Positions 37,846-47,054 of a stretch of DNA of 64,000 bases are shown here, piece after piece. Every line of letters starts with the position of its first letter. Within the stretch, counting starts at the first letter, position 1. Both the position numbers and the translations under genes were made by a program. Source of the DNA: Paracoxiella cheracis (GTDB lineage Bacteria > Pseudomonadota > Gammaproteobacteria > Coxiellales > Coxiellaceae); contig NZ_CP186485.1 in the NCBI RefSeq assembly GCF_049348705.1, positions 806,001 to 870,000 on the forward strand. The letters run 5' to 3'. Below the pieces are notes generated by a model, which did not search any database, was not told the DNA's origin, and saw only the letters and a list, made by a program, of their open reading frames with translations.

Positions 37846-39882
37846 ATGGCAGAGCAAAAGTATAAACATTGGAAAATGGAAACCGATGAAGATCGAATTT
37901 TATGGCTAACGATTGATCGAGCAGATGCGAAAGTTAATTCGATGAATCGGGAAGTATTTGCAGAATTCGATCATGTGCTCGACGATGTGGCGCAGCAAAA
38001 TCCTGCCGGAGTAATTATTTTGTCGGGTAAAAATACAGGATTTATTGTGGGTGCAGATATTACGCAGTTTACGTCGCTCTCAAATACCGATGAAGCGTTT
38101 GATTTAATTCGTCAAGCCCAATTGGTGCTCGATAAATTAGAAGCGTTGCCGATGCCAACCGTTGCGATGATTAGTGGTTTTTGTTTGGGTGGTGGTTGTG
38201 AAGTAGCGTTAGCGTGTCGTTATCGCGTTGCAGAACATAACGATACAACTAAAATTGGGTTGCCAGAAGTTAAATTGGGCATACATCCGGGTTGGGGTGG
38301 AACAGTGCGATTGCCCCGATTAATTGGTGCACCTGCGGCTATGAAAATAATGCTACCTGGTTCTGCTGTTCCTGCGCGAGTTGCCGCAAAAATCGGTATC
38401 GTTGATGTTGCAGTGCCGATACGTCAGTTGAAACGTGCAGCGCGTTATTATGCGCTCCATCAACCAAAGCCTCACCAGCCTAAAGGTGTTGCAAAATATA
38501 GTAACGAAAGTTTTGTGAGACCCTTGCTCGGCAGATTGTTTTATAAAAATTTGGAAGCTAAAGTTAAAAAAGCACATTATCCCGCGCCGTATGCAATCGT
38601 GCATAACTGGATTAAAGAAGGCGTTGGAAAAAATGCGTATTTAACAGAAGCAAAATCAATTGCTGATTTATTGGTGACTGACACCAGTCGCAATTTAGTA
38701 CGTGTATTCTTTTTGCAAAATAAACTTAAAGCCTTGGCTAAAGGTGTGAAATATGCACCGAAACATGTTCATGTGATTGGTGCTGGCACCATGGGTGGTG
38801 ACATTGCAGCTTGGTGTGCATTGCGCGGTATTCGGGTGACAGTGCAAGATCAATCACCTGAAAGAATTGCACCCGCCATTAAGCGTGCTCATGCTTTGTA
38901 TAAAGATAAATTAAAAGTGCCACGCTTGGTTCAAGCAGCGATGGATCGATTGGAGCCTGATGTGGAAGGGGTGGGGATTGAAAAAGCGGATCTTGTCATC
39001 GAGGCTATTTTTGAGAATTTAAAGGTAAAACAAGATTTATTTAAAAAAATTGAACCGCGATTAAAGCCGGATGCAATTTTAGCAACAAATACCTCCAGTA
39101 TTCCGCTGGATGAAATTAACACGGTTTTAAAAAATCCCGAACGTTTAGTCGGAGTTCATTTTTTTAATCCGGTCGCTAAGATGCCTTTGATTGAGGTCGT
39201 GCGTGGCAAAAAAACATCGCAAGAAATTGCTGAAAAAGCTTTGGCTTTTGTCGGCAAGCTTGGAAAATTTCCACTGGCTGTTACGAGCAGTCCTGGCTTT
39301 TTAGTCAATCGTGTTTTAATGCCGTATTTATTAGAAGCGATGGTTTTGCTTGAAGAAAATAATTCGCCCCATGCTATTGATAAAGCGGCAACCGATTTTG
39401 GTATGCCGATGGGTCCGATTCGATTGGCCGATGCTGTAGGGCTTGATGTGTGTTTGTCGGTAGGAGAAAATTTGACGAGTTATTTTGGTGGCGAGGTGCC
39501 AGAACGATTGCGAGAAATGGTTAAGAATGGTTATTTGGGCGTGAAGAGCGGTCGTGGATTTTATGAGTATAAAAATGGTAAGCCAGAGAAAAAAATGCAG
39601 GGAGATGGTTCATCGGATCCCAATACCTGTAAGCGATTAATACTACGCATGTTAAATGAAGCTGTTGCTTGTTTGCATGAGAAGGTTGTTAGCGATGCTG
39701 ATTTATTGGATGCAGGTATGATTTTTGGAACTGGATTTGCGCCGTTCCGTGGGGGTCCCTTAAATTATGCAAAAGCCAGAGGTGTTGTTACTATTGTGAA
39801 AGAATTAGAACGGTTTGCTAATCAGTATGGTGAGCGATTCAAACCTTACGCCGGATGGGCGCAACTGGAGAAAACAAAATGA
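37846..39882 (+). CDS. fadJ: Multifunctional enoyl-CoA hydratase / 3-hydroxyacyl-CoA dehydrogenase
   Basis: 678 residues from ATG at 37846 with aaaaaagga 7 bp upstream. Crotonase domain: GFIVGADITQF, GFCLGGGCEVALACRYR, LPEVKLGIHPGWGGTVRLPRLIG (catalytic Glu). Dehydrogenase domain: NAD loop VHVIGAGTMGGDIA, LVGVHFFNPVAKMPLIEVV (catalytic His), FLVNRVLMPYLLEA. Steps 2 and 3 of beta-oxidation. Slightly shorter than E. coli FadB/FadJ (about 715). The stop overlaps the next start (ATGA). Confidence 0.93.
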   Translation: MAEQKYKHWKMETDEDRILWLTIDRADAKVNSMNREVFAEFDHVLDDVAQQNPAGVIILSGKNTGFIVGADITQFTSLSNTDEAFDLIRQAQLVLDKLEALPMPTVAMISGFCLGGGCEVALACRYRVAEHNDTTKIGLPEVKLGIHPGWGGTVRLPRLIGAPAAMKIMLPGSAVPARVAAKIGIVDVAVPIRQLKRAARYYALHQPKPHQPKGVAKYSNESFVRPLLGRLFYKNLEAKVKKAHYPAPYAIVHNWIKEGVGKNAYLTEAKSIADLLVTDTSRNLVRVFFLQNKLKALAKGVKYAPKHVHVIGAGTMGGDIAAWCALRGIRVTVQDQSPERIAPAIKRAHALYKDKLKVPRLVQAAMDRLEPDVEGVGIEKADLVIEAIFENLKVKQDLFKKIEPRLKPDAILATNTSSIPLDEINTVLKNPERLVGVHFFNPVAKMPLIEVVRGKKTSQEIAEKALAFVGKLGKFPLAVTSSPGFLVNRVLMPYLLEAMVLLEENNSPHAIDKAATDFGMPMGPIRLADAVGLDVCLSVGENLTSYFGGEVPERLREMVKNGYLGVKSGRGFYEYKNGKPEKKMQGDGSSDPNTCKRLILRMLNEAVACLHEKVVSDADLLDAGMIFGTGFAPFRGGPLNYAKARGVVTIVKELERFANQYGERFKPYAGWAQLEKTK

Positions 39883-40640
39883 ATGTTTACCCTACAGAGT
39901 CAAAATCAATAACTCGCTTGATCAGCTATAGCTTTGCTAATTATGCTAAAGTGTTAAAAGCAATTATTCCATTGATTTTATTAGCAACGCTCGTAAAAGA
40001 TATTTATATTTATTGGGGTGGGATGCCCAGTATTCAAATCATCCGAATGATCATTGTCATTATCTTGGTTATTTTAGAGATCTATTTTTGGTTGGCCGCT
40101 TTTTACAGCGCCAATGAAACCTTGAAAGGTGAACCGATGTCGGTGAAAGTGGTGTGTCGAACGGTTTATTATAAATGGTCTTCGATTTATGCGGGTGTAT
40201 TTGCCTTTATTTTGGGATGCTGTGTGATATTTTTTGTTGGCTATTTAATTAGTGCTATTTTCATCGGAATTTTTCCCGATAAAACTTTGGTACGCGCCTT
40301 AAGTTATTTACTTTTAATTGGTATTCCATTAACAATCGGGATTGTCCTGTGTTTCTTTACGATTCCAATCTTAACGATAAATACAGTGAACATGATTTCC
40401 GCATTTCGGGAAAGCGTGCGACTGGTAGGCTATAAAAACTGGTTACAAACATTTTTGGCTTACGCGGCTATTCTTATTACCTTTCTGATCGTCTCGCCGG
40501 AGACAAGGCATGGTCATTGGTTACGTATGCATTATTTAAGTTTTTTATTTGATGCCGCCGTTTTTATTTTAGTAGCACCGTTAATTATTAATTTTATTTT
40601 ATTTTTGTTGAATGACTTGCGTTTGCGACAAAAAGCGTAA
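39879..40640 (+). CDS. Multi-pass membrane protein of unknown function
   Basis: 253 residues from ATG at 39879, coupled to fadJ through ATGA. About six membrane helices (AIIPLILLATLVKDIYIY, IVIILVILEIYFWLAAFY, AGVFAFILGCCVIFFVGYLI, ALSYLLLIGIPLTIGIVLCFF, LAYAAILITFLI, FLFDAAVFILVAPLIINFILFLL). No recognised motif. Its place in the fad operon suggests a role in fatty-acid uptake or membrane lipid handling, but that is only context. Ends overlapping the convergent cinA-like gene. Confidence 0.75.
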   Translation: MNVYPTESKSITRLISYSFANYAKVLKAIIPLILLATLVKDIYIYWGGMPSIQIIRMIIVIILVILEIYFWLAAFYSANETLKGEPMSVKVVCRTVYYKWSSIYAGVFAFILGCCVIFFVGYLISAIFIGIFPDKTLVRALSYLLLIGIPLTIGIVLCFFTIPILTINTVNMISAFRESVRLVGYKNWLQTFLAYAAILITFLIVSPETRHGHWLRMHYLSFLFDAAVFILVAPLIINFILFLLNDLRLRQKA

Positions 40641-41744
40641 CAATTCCCAACAAATAATTTCGACGGCATAGTCGATGGATTGTTTGCCGCGGTTTGAGAC
40701 TTTGGTGTCGATGGTGTCTTTTTTGTGATTGTGCTCAATTTGGATGGTTATGGGTAAGGGTACGCTTTGGTCTTTGTTTCCTTTCCAATAGCCTTCTAAA
40801 CCCGTGACCGTGACTGCAATCGGTGGTTTTTCACCTTTGGAAGGTTCATGACAAAAATGAACACTATGCTGTGTGGTCGGTGCGTTGAGCGTGCTTTCTA
40901 ATAAACCATGTGTGGCATTGTCAATGATAGTGATGTGTTGTTGTGTGGTTTCTAAATAGTGAAAAAATTGCTCTGAAGCTGTTTGTCTCGATTCGCTGAT
41001 GAGTTTTGGTTTTAGTATTTCTGTAAACTGCTTGCTTAATTTTTCTAATGCTTTTTCATCTTCTGAGCGCAACTTTATTTCTAAATACGGATAATGTACG
41101 CGATAACCGAGAGCGCAGTTTGAGTTTGGCATTAGAGGCTCTAATTGTGCTGCAATACTACTTTCACTCGCACCCATCAATAACCATGAATTTTTATAAA
41201 TTTTGTAAGCATAATTTTCTTCCAACAATCGTGGTAACACCGCTTCATTAAAAATGGGGAAACATTCGTTGGGTGGTCCAGGCAGCATAAAAATATCGTG
41301 ATTTTTAAAGGATATATAACAAGCGGCGGCTGTTCCATTTGCATTGTAAATGGCATGAGAGCCTTCAGGTAACAGTGCTTGCTGACGATTAGTTTCTGGA
41401 ATTTCCAAACCTTTGCTCGTGATTATATCCACAACCCATTGCCAGACTTGGTTATTAAAAATCAGTTCTACATCAAGAGCAGCCGCCAAAGCAAACCGTG
41501 TACGGTCATCCTCGGTGGGTCCCAAGCCGCCAATGGTGATTACTGCGTTATGGTCTTGCAATAAATAATGAATGGCAGATTCGATTTCTTTTTGGTCGTC
41601 TGAAACCACCACCTGTCGACCCGGTTGGATTCCGTTTTCAACGAGACGTTGGGCGAAATATTGGCTATTCGAGTTGAGAATGTCGCCATTGATAAGCTCA
41701 TCACCGGTTGCGACGAAACCTACTCGTTTATTTACTTTTTCCAT
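40599..41744 (-). CDS. CinA-family protein with degenerate C-terminal domain
   Basis: 381 residues. N-terminal MoaB/CinA domain: GFVATGDELINGDILNSNSQ, ITIGGLGPTEDDRT, NGTAAACYISF and IFMLPGPPNECFPIF, as in ADP-ribose/FAD pyrophosphatase CinA. The C-terminal domain normally is NMN deamidase with AESCTGGLLA; here the equivalent is IDNATHGLLEST, lacking the Ser and Cys of that motif, so the deamidase is probably dead. 13-bp overlap with fdxA upstream and a convergent overlap with the membrane-protein gene downstream. Confidence 0.8.
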   Translation of the reverse strand: MEKVNKRVGFVATGDELINGDILNSNSQYFAQRLVENGIQPGRQVVVSDDQKEIESAIHYLLQDHNAVITIGGLGPTEDDRTRFALAAALDVELIFNNQVWQWVVDIITSKGLEIPETNRQQALLPEGSHAIYNANGTAAACYISFKNHDIFMLPGPPNECFPIFNEAVLPRLLEENYAYKIYKNSWLLMGASESSIAAQLEPLMPNSNCALGYRVHYPYLEIKLRSEDEKALEKLSKQFTEILKPKLISESRQTASEQFFHYLETTQQHITIIDNATHGLLESTLNAPTTQHSVHFCHEPSKGEKPPIAVTVTGLEGYWKGNKDQSVPLPITIQIEHNHKKDTIDTKVSNRGKQSIDYAVEIICWELLRFLSQTQVIQQK

Positions 41745-42067
41745 TCGCGTTCAAGGTATTGTAGTTTATTGGGTACTTCTGCCCACTCATCCGCATCGGA
41801 TGGGGGCTCTTTTATCGAGGTAATAATCGGCCATTCTTTAGCAAGCTCTGCGTTGAGTGCTGTGAATGCATCTTTCCCTTCGGGGAGATCATCTTCGGCA
41901 TAAATAGCATCAACTGGGCATTCTGGCACGCATAGGTTACAATCTATACACTCATCAGGGTCGATGACGAGCATGTTAGGCCCTTCCCGGAAACAATCAA
42001 CGGGGCAAACTTCAACGCAGTCTGTATATTTGCACCGAATGCAGTTGTCGATAACGACGTAAGTCAT
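41732..42067 (-). CDS. fdxA: Ferredoxin FdxA (seven-iron type)
   Basis: 111 residues from ATG at 42067 (MTYVVIDNCI), matching the family N-terminus; frame open to 42091. Clusters: CIRCKYTDCVEVCPVDCF (3Fe-4S plus one ligand) and CIDCNLCVPECPVDAI (4Fe-4S). Electron carrier. Divergent from bolA/grxD, so iron-sulfur genes cluster here. Confidence 0.93.
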   Translation of the reverse strand: MTYVVIDNCIRCKYTDCVEVCPVDCFREGPNMLVIDPDECIDCNLCVPECPVDAIYAEDDLPEGKDAFTALNAELAKEWPIITSIKEPPSDADEWAEVPNKLQYLEREWKK

Positions 42068-42151
42068 GTACGATGGGCTCCTTAGTGACAAAGTGCTGAA
42101 AAGTAATGACAGGCACTAGTTTATCTTACCGCGAGGTGAAACAGAAGACAG

Positions 42152-42388
42152 ATGATTACACCAGAGAATATTAAAAAGTGGATTGAATCCAATCTTGCAA
42201 ATAGTCAAGTGCATGCTAATGGTGATGGTCACCATTTTGAAGCCATCGTGATTTGTCCTGAATTTGCAGGAAAAAATATGTTGGCTCGACATCGTATGGT
42301 GTATGATGCCTTAGGCGATCGAATGAAGGTAGATATCCATGCTTTATCTTTAAAAACATTGACGCCAGAAGAGTATGAAAAGAGGTAA
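42152..42388 (+). CDS. ibaG: BolA/IbaG-family protein
   Basis: 78 residues. BolA fold with DGHHFEAIVICPEFAGKNMLARHRMVYDALGDRM and the C-terminal IHALSLKTLTPEEY, where the His ligand AHxLxLKTxxP is conserved. Forms [2Fe-2S]-bridged complexes with CGFS glutaredoxins, and one such gene follows 3 bp later, a strong functional pairing. Confidence 0.93.
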   Translation: MITPENIKKWIESNLANSQVHANGDGHHFEAIVICPEFAGKNMLARHRMVYDALGDRMKVDIHALSLKTLTPEEYEKR

Positions 42389-42391
42389 CTC

Positions 42392-42709
42392 ATGAACATC
42401 CAAGATGAAATCAAAAAGCAAGTTGAAAGCCACCCGGTAGTTTTATACATGAAAGGCACGCCTGAATTTCCGCAATGTGGATTTTCTGGAGCGGTCGTGC
42501 AAATTTTGCGTCAATGCGATTGTGATTTTTTGAGTTTTAATGTATTGGAAGATCCTGAATTGCGTCAAGGCATTAAGGATTTTTCTAACTGGCCAACCAT
42601 TCCTCAGCTTTATATTAATGGTGAATTTGTGGGTGGCAGCGATATCGTCGGTGAAATGTTTCAGAACGGCGAATTGCAAAAGATGTTAGAGCATATGAAA
42701 ACTAAGTAA
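42392..42709 (+). CDS. grxD: Monothiol glutaredoxin (Grx4 type)
   Basis: 105 residues. Active site CGFS in MKGTPEFPQCGFSGAVVQIL, with NWPTIPQLYINGEFVGGSDIV for glutathione binding. Binds and transfers [2Fe-2S] clusters; partner of the BolA protein directly upstream. R249 copy 7 begins 28 bp after the stop. Confidence 0.95.
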   Translation: MNIQDEIKKQVESHPVVLYMKGTPEFPQCGFSGAVVQILRQCDCDFLSFNVLEDPELRQGIKDFSNWPTIPQLYINGEFVGGSDIVGEMFQNGELQKMLEHMKTK

Positions 42710-42736
42710 CGCTTCTATAAAATAAATCACCACTAA

Positions 42737-42985
42737 CGATGCGCGCCATGGAGAGCGAAGCGAAGGCGCGTATTCCGCGGCAGGCTGGGATTTTTTGCCG
42801 AGCGTAAGCGACTGCAAAAAATCTTTACGAGCCGTCAAGTCATTTGAGAGCCCGTGCGTAGTCGAGCCGTGAGGTCGCGGAGCGCGGGTGAGGAGGACGT
42901 CCGCGGTTATTTAAGTTGTCGCGTATTGCGAGTCGATTATTGACAGGGATGGCAATAATCTATCACGAGCATCGCGACACGCTTG
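42737..42985 (+). repeat. R249 repeat, copy 7 (most diverged)
   Basis: Same 249-bp length but several substitutions: gcaggctggg for gtaggctcgg, gggtgaggagg for gggcgacgagg, cgcggttatt for cgcggctatt. The change in gctcgg breaks the first T-loop stem. Flanks are ...accactaa and taaataag.... Confidence 0.95.
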
Positions 42986-43066
42986 TAAATAAGTTGAACC
43001 TGGGAGGTGGAGTCAATAAGCTTGCGCTCCGCTACAGCAAACTGCATGCGGAAACGATTCCCGACT

Positions 43067-43261
43067 TCAAAACTCCCAAATATCCTTTTTCTTCTTTTCA
43101 ACGATCGCATGGTCGCGTAGCTTGTAGAGGCGTTTGTACTTGTTAATTTCTGCATCTTGCGAGGCAGATTTAGGGTGGGTGCGATTGAATTCAGCCAGTT
43201 TCTTGTCGATTTTGCTGACGAAGTTTTTCTCGGTTTTTTGATGGTGTTTCTTTATAAACAT
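43067..43261 (-). CDS. Small basic conserved-type hypothetical protein
   Basis: 64 residues, ATG at 43261 preceded by gagaagg. Very Lys/Arg-rich (MFIKKHHQKTEKNFVSKIDKKLAEF, YKRLYKLRDHAIVEKKKK), no signal peptide or membrane segment. Function unknown. Good ribosome site and coding-like composition support a real gene. Confidence 0.6.
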   Translation of the reverse strand: MFIKKHHQKTEKNFVSKIDKKLAEFNRTHPKSASQDAEINKYKRLYKLRDHAIVEKKKKDIWEF

Positions 43262-43358
43262 GGGCCTTCTCGATACAATGCTTACAGGCGAATAATTATA
43301 TCGCGAATTTTGTGCTAGCGAAACTCGCGATTGATAAAATGAAATAGGCCATTTTTCT

Positions 43359-46300
43359 ATGCCAACACCTCAATTGAAGTTAAAAGGCTTTACCTTCCAG
43401 GCGCTTTTCACGCCAGATGGCCTTAAAGAGCTGGATCAGACTTTTCTCAATAGCTTGCGTGAAGTGGATGAGCTTCTGCATGGTCAATTATTAAACTATC
43501 GTCGGGGGCTGGAATTCAGCCCTATCGAACTCAGTGAGTTGATCATTCAATGTGCACCTGTGCTTGAAGCATTTATTGCCGAGCTGTTTATCATTGAAGA
43601 TGCTGTCGCTAGGTTGCAAGCAGCAACACTGAGCAACGATCCTATTTTCGCATTCAAAAAATACTATGTCTTACGTGAAGCTCGACGTGCCTTGAGAAAA
43701 TCAGATCAGCTACCTGAATTTTCAGAGTTAGATCAATGGGTAAGCCTCCATTTGAAAGAAAGAAAGTTAGATAGTGACGATCGTGAGTTGGCTGTAGCGA
43801 CATGGGGCCAGCAATTGCTGTCGGATCCCAAAACCAATCAATTAGAAATAGAGCGCTTGGTTCAGTGGTGTGTTGCCGCAGTGACTCAGAAAGCAGGGCG
43901 GCAAGCCGTCAAACAGTGGGAGATTTTTCATTGTCCGGAACATTTAAACTATGCGAATCTCGTCAAAACTTTGCCAGTAGCCGATGATCCTATCGGCCGA
44001 CTCGAAGGTCCACAAGAGCACTTCCGTTATCGCGATGGTTTTTGCTTGACCGATCATCGCATGACTGAGCGACAAGCATTAGACCAAATTCACTATTGTG
44101 TTTATTGCCATAAGACGGATGGTGATTTCTGTTCAAAAGGATTTCCGGTTAAAAAAGGAAAGGCAGAGCAAGGTCTTAAGATTAATCCTTTAGGTGACAC
44201 CTTAACAGGATGTCCCTTGGATGAAAAGATTTCCGAGATGCATGTGCTGAAAAAAAATGGTTATGGTATCGGTGCCTTGGCAGCTATCATGATTGACAAT
44301 CCCATGTGTCCGGTGACAGGGCATCGCATTTGCAACGATTGTATGAAAGCCTGCATCTATCAAAAGCAAGAACCTGTTAATATTCCGCAAACTGAGACAA
44401 GAATTTTAACGGATGTCTTAGATTTACCTTGGGGCGTGGAGATTTATGATTTACTGACACGTTGGAATCCGCTGCGATCGGATCAGTTTGTTGCAAAGCC
44501 TTATAACGGTAAAAAAGTATTAATTATGGGGATGGGCCCGGCTGGATTTACACTGGCGCATCATTTACTCATGGAAGGGTTTGCCGTGGTGGGTACAGAG
44601 GGTTTGAAAATTGAGCCCTTATCCAAAGAATTAATTGAGCAACCGATTCACCGTTATGATGATTTAAAAGAGCGGTTGGATAACCGTGTCACGGCCGGCT
44701 TTGGTGGTGTGGCGGAATACGGCATTACCGTTCGCTGGGATAAAAACTTCCTAAAATTAATTTATATTAGTTTAATGCGGCGCCCTTATTTTCAAGTATT
44801 TGGAAGCATTCGTTTTGGTGGTACATTAACTGTAGAAGATGCTTGGACTTTAGGATTTGATCATTTAGCGGTTGCTGTGGGTGCGGGTCTTCCCCGCGAG
44901 CTAAGTATTCCGCACAGCTTGGCACCGGGTATGCGACAAGCTAACGATTTTTTAATGGCATTGCAGTTAACGGGTGCAGGAAAGGCGTCAAGCCTTGCGA
45001 ATTTGCAAGTTCGCCTGCCGGCGATTGTTATTGGTGGCGGTTTAACGGCGATCGATACCGCGACGGAGGTACAAGCGTATTATATTACACAGATAGAAAA
45101 AATTCTAAAACGATATCAAGTGCTTGTTAAATATTTTGGAGAAGATACTGTAAGATCTCGTTTTGAATCTCCTTCGCTTGGAATTCTCGATGAATTTTTA
45201 CAACACGCCCAAACAGTCGTAGCAGAACGACAACTTGCCAAGCAAGAAAATCGTGAACCTAACTTTATTAAATTGATTCGAGGATGGGGTGGGGTAACAG
45301 TTGCCTATCGTCGCACGATGCAAGAGTCGCCTGCGTACAAACGTAATCACGAAGAAATGATTAAGGCCTTAGAGGAAGGTATTTATTATGCCGAAGGGTT
45401 AGAGCCAAAAGCTGCAAAATTAGATGAATATGGTCGAGTCGCTGCCTTGGTGTGCCAATGGCGCGTGATGGATGAAGAAGGCGTGTGGATGGCGACAGAT
45501 GAAGAGCAAACATTACCGGCACGATCGATTTTTGTGGCAACGGGTGCGAGACCAAATATCGCTTATGAATACGAACATCGCGATACTTTTTTGCGTGATG
45601 GATTTAATTACGAACGTTTTGAATATGTTGATAATGAACTAAAGCCAGTGCACGAGATGGGTAATTGTAAAATGACAGACTTTGGTCCCTTTACAAGTTA
45701 TGAAAAGGGTGATCACAAAGTCACATTTTTAGGCGATACGCATCCTATTTTCCATGGCAGTGTAGTGAAAGCCATTGCTTCGGCAAAGCGCTCTTTTCCA
45801 AAAATAATCAAATCAATATTGAAAAATAGTAATGTAATAGGTGATGTTAAAGAGTATCAAAAATTCCGCCAGCAGATGGCAGGCATGTTTCAAGCTAAAG
45901 TTATTTCAGTCAGACGTCACTCACCTAACAGAGTGGAGTTAAAAGTACGAGCCCCCATGCCAGCACGTAACTTTCGCCCGGGTCAATTTTTTCGCTTACA
46001 AAATTACGAATGCTTGGCGCCGATTATTGGTGATACGCGATTGCAAACAGAAGCTATGGCCATGGTGGGTGCAAAAAATCGTGAGGAACCCGATATCATA
46101 AATTTGATGATCATAGAACGTGGTGCGAGTTCACGATTAGTCGCTACGTTTCAGCCGGGGCAGCATATTTCAATGATGGGCCCGACGGGCTGTTGGAGCA
46201 AGTTTCCCGACGGAGAACACAAAACCGTGATGATTATTGGTGGCACGATGGCAGCGGGGCACTTGCGTTCTTTAGGTCCTGCCTTGCATGAACGAGGTCA

Positions 46301-46850
46301 TCGTGTTTTTTATGTGGCTTGCATGCGCTCTGCCGATGAACTGTATTGTAAAGAGGAGTTGGAGCAAGCGGCTGATATTATTTTATGGTTAACGGAATCC
46401 GGCGAATTGGTAAAGCCTGGCCGAGCGCAAGATGCTTCTGCCAGCGGTGAATTGATTACTGCGCTGCGTGATTATGTGCCCCTCTTATTAAAAGAAGTGT
46501 CCCAAGTTATTGTTGTGGGCTCTACTAATATGATAAGGCGAGTTCAGCAATCTCGATCAGGAATTCTCAAAGATTATTTTTCACCCGGCACAGAATTCAT
46601 TACCTCAGTCTATGGGCCGATGCAGTGCATGTTGAAAGGAGTGTGTGCGCAATGCTTGCAATGGCAAATTGATCCAGCGACTGGCAAACGTACCAAAGCC
46701 GTTTATGCCTGTTCGTGGCAGCATCAGCCGCTTGAGAAGGTAGATATAGGTAATATTGATGAGCGTTTGGACCAAAATCGCACCCAAGAAAGACTTGCCG
46801 ATTTGTGGTTAGATTATTTATTTGATAATTATGAGATTTCCAGGGTTTAG
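43359..46850 (+). CDS. Large multidomain pyridine-nucleotide/FAD oxidoreductase
   Basis: 1163 residues. N-terminal helical region; Cys-rich section (YCVYCHKTDGDFCSKGF, GCPLDEKISEMH, PMCPVTGHRICNDCMKACIYQ) resembling the iron-sulfur domain of glutamate synthase small subunit and dihydropyrimidine dehydrogenase; FAD loop VLIMGMGPAGFTLAHHLL at about 390; second dinucleotide loop AIVIGGGLTAIDTATEV; then a ferredoxin-reductase-like C-terminal domain (PARNFRPGQFFRLQNYE, GPTGCWSKFPDGEHKTVMIIGGTMAAGHL, and CMLKGVCAQCLQW [2Fe-2S]-type end as in PyrK/Mtd-like reductases). Catalyses electron transfer between NAD(P)H and an unknown partner. No operon mate. Confidence 0.85.
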   Translation: MPTPQLKLKGFTFQALFTPDGLKELDQTFLNSLREVDELLHGQLLNYRRGLEFSPIELSELIIQCAPVLEAFIAELFIIEDAVARLQAATLSNDPIFAFKKYYVLREARRALRKSDQLPEFSELDQWVSLHLKERKLDSDDRELAVATWGQQLLSDPKTNQLEIERLVQWCVAAVTQKAGRQAVKQWEIFHCPEHLNYANLVKTLPVADDPIGRLEGPQEHFRYRDGFCLTDHRMTERQALDQIHYCVYCHKTDGDFCSKGFPVKKGKAEQGLKINPLGDTLTGCPLDEKISEMHVLKKNGYGIGALAAIMIDNPMCPVTGHRICNDCMKACIYQKQEPVNIPQTETRILTDVLDLPWGVEIYDLLTRWNPLRSDQFVAKPYNGKKVLIMGMGPAGFTLAHHLLMEGFAVVGTEGLKIEPLSKELIEQPIHRYDDLKERLDNRVTAGFGGVAEYGITVRWDKNFLKLIYISLMRRPYFQVFGSIRFGGTLTVEDAWTLGFDHLAVAVGAGLPRELSIPHSLAPGMRQANDFLMALQLTGAGKASSLANLQVRLPAIVIGGGLTAIDTATEVQAYYITQIEKILKRYQVLVKYFGEDTVRSRFESPSLGILDEFLQHAQTVVAERQLAKQENREPNFIKLIRGWGGVTVAYRRTMQESPAYKRNHEEMIKALEEGIYYAEGLEPKAAKLDEYGRVAALVCQWRVMDEEGVWMATDEEQTLPARSIFVATGARPNIAYEYEHRDTFLRDGFNYERFEYVDNELKPVHEMGNCKMTDFGPFTSYEKGDHKVTFLGDTHPIFHGSVVKAIASAKRSFPKIIKSILKNSNVIGDVKEYQKFRQQMAGMFQAKVISVRRHSPNRVELKVRAPMPARNFRPGQFFRLQNYECLAPIIGDTRLQTEAMAMVGAKNREEPDIINLMIIERGASSRLVATFQPGQHISMMGPTGCWSKFPDGEHKTVMIIGGTMAAGHLRSLGPALHERGHRVFYVACMRSADELYCKEELEQAADIILWLTESGELVKPGRAQDASASGELITALRDYVPLLLKEVSQVIVVGSTNMIRRVQQSRSGILKDYFSPGTEFITSVYGPMQCMLKGVCAQCLQWQIDPATGKRTKAVYACSWQHQPLEKVDIGNIDERLDQNRTQERLADLWLDYLFDNYEISRV

Positions 46851-47054
46851 CGGTTGGCTAGTCAATTGGATTGCTGAGCTGGGATGTCAGTTTGCTTGTA
46901 AGGAATTTCGATTGCTTGGCTAGCCGAGTTTGGGGTTACTGTTTTTCGGGAATCGCCATCCTTGGCTGCTAAGTACTTCCATGGTATTGGACTTTGGATA
47001 AATAAAATCCCTTGCCAGTTAGGACAATAATCAAAAAATGTGAGTTTCTAAATC

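Noticed and set aside
40640..40665. aaataatttcgac near 40648 as another end of the element seen at 2000-2217
   Set aside because: It lies within the coding sequence of the cinA-like gene and no partner is found; chance match.
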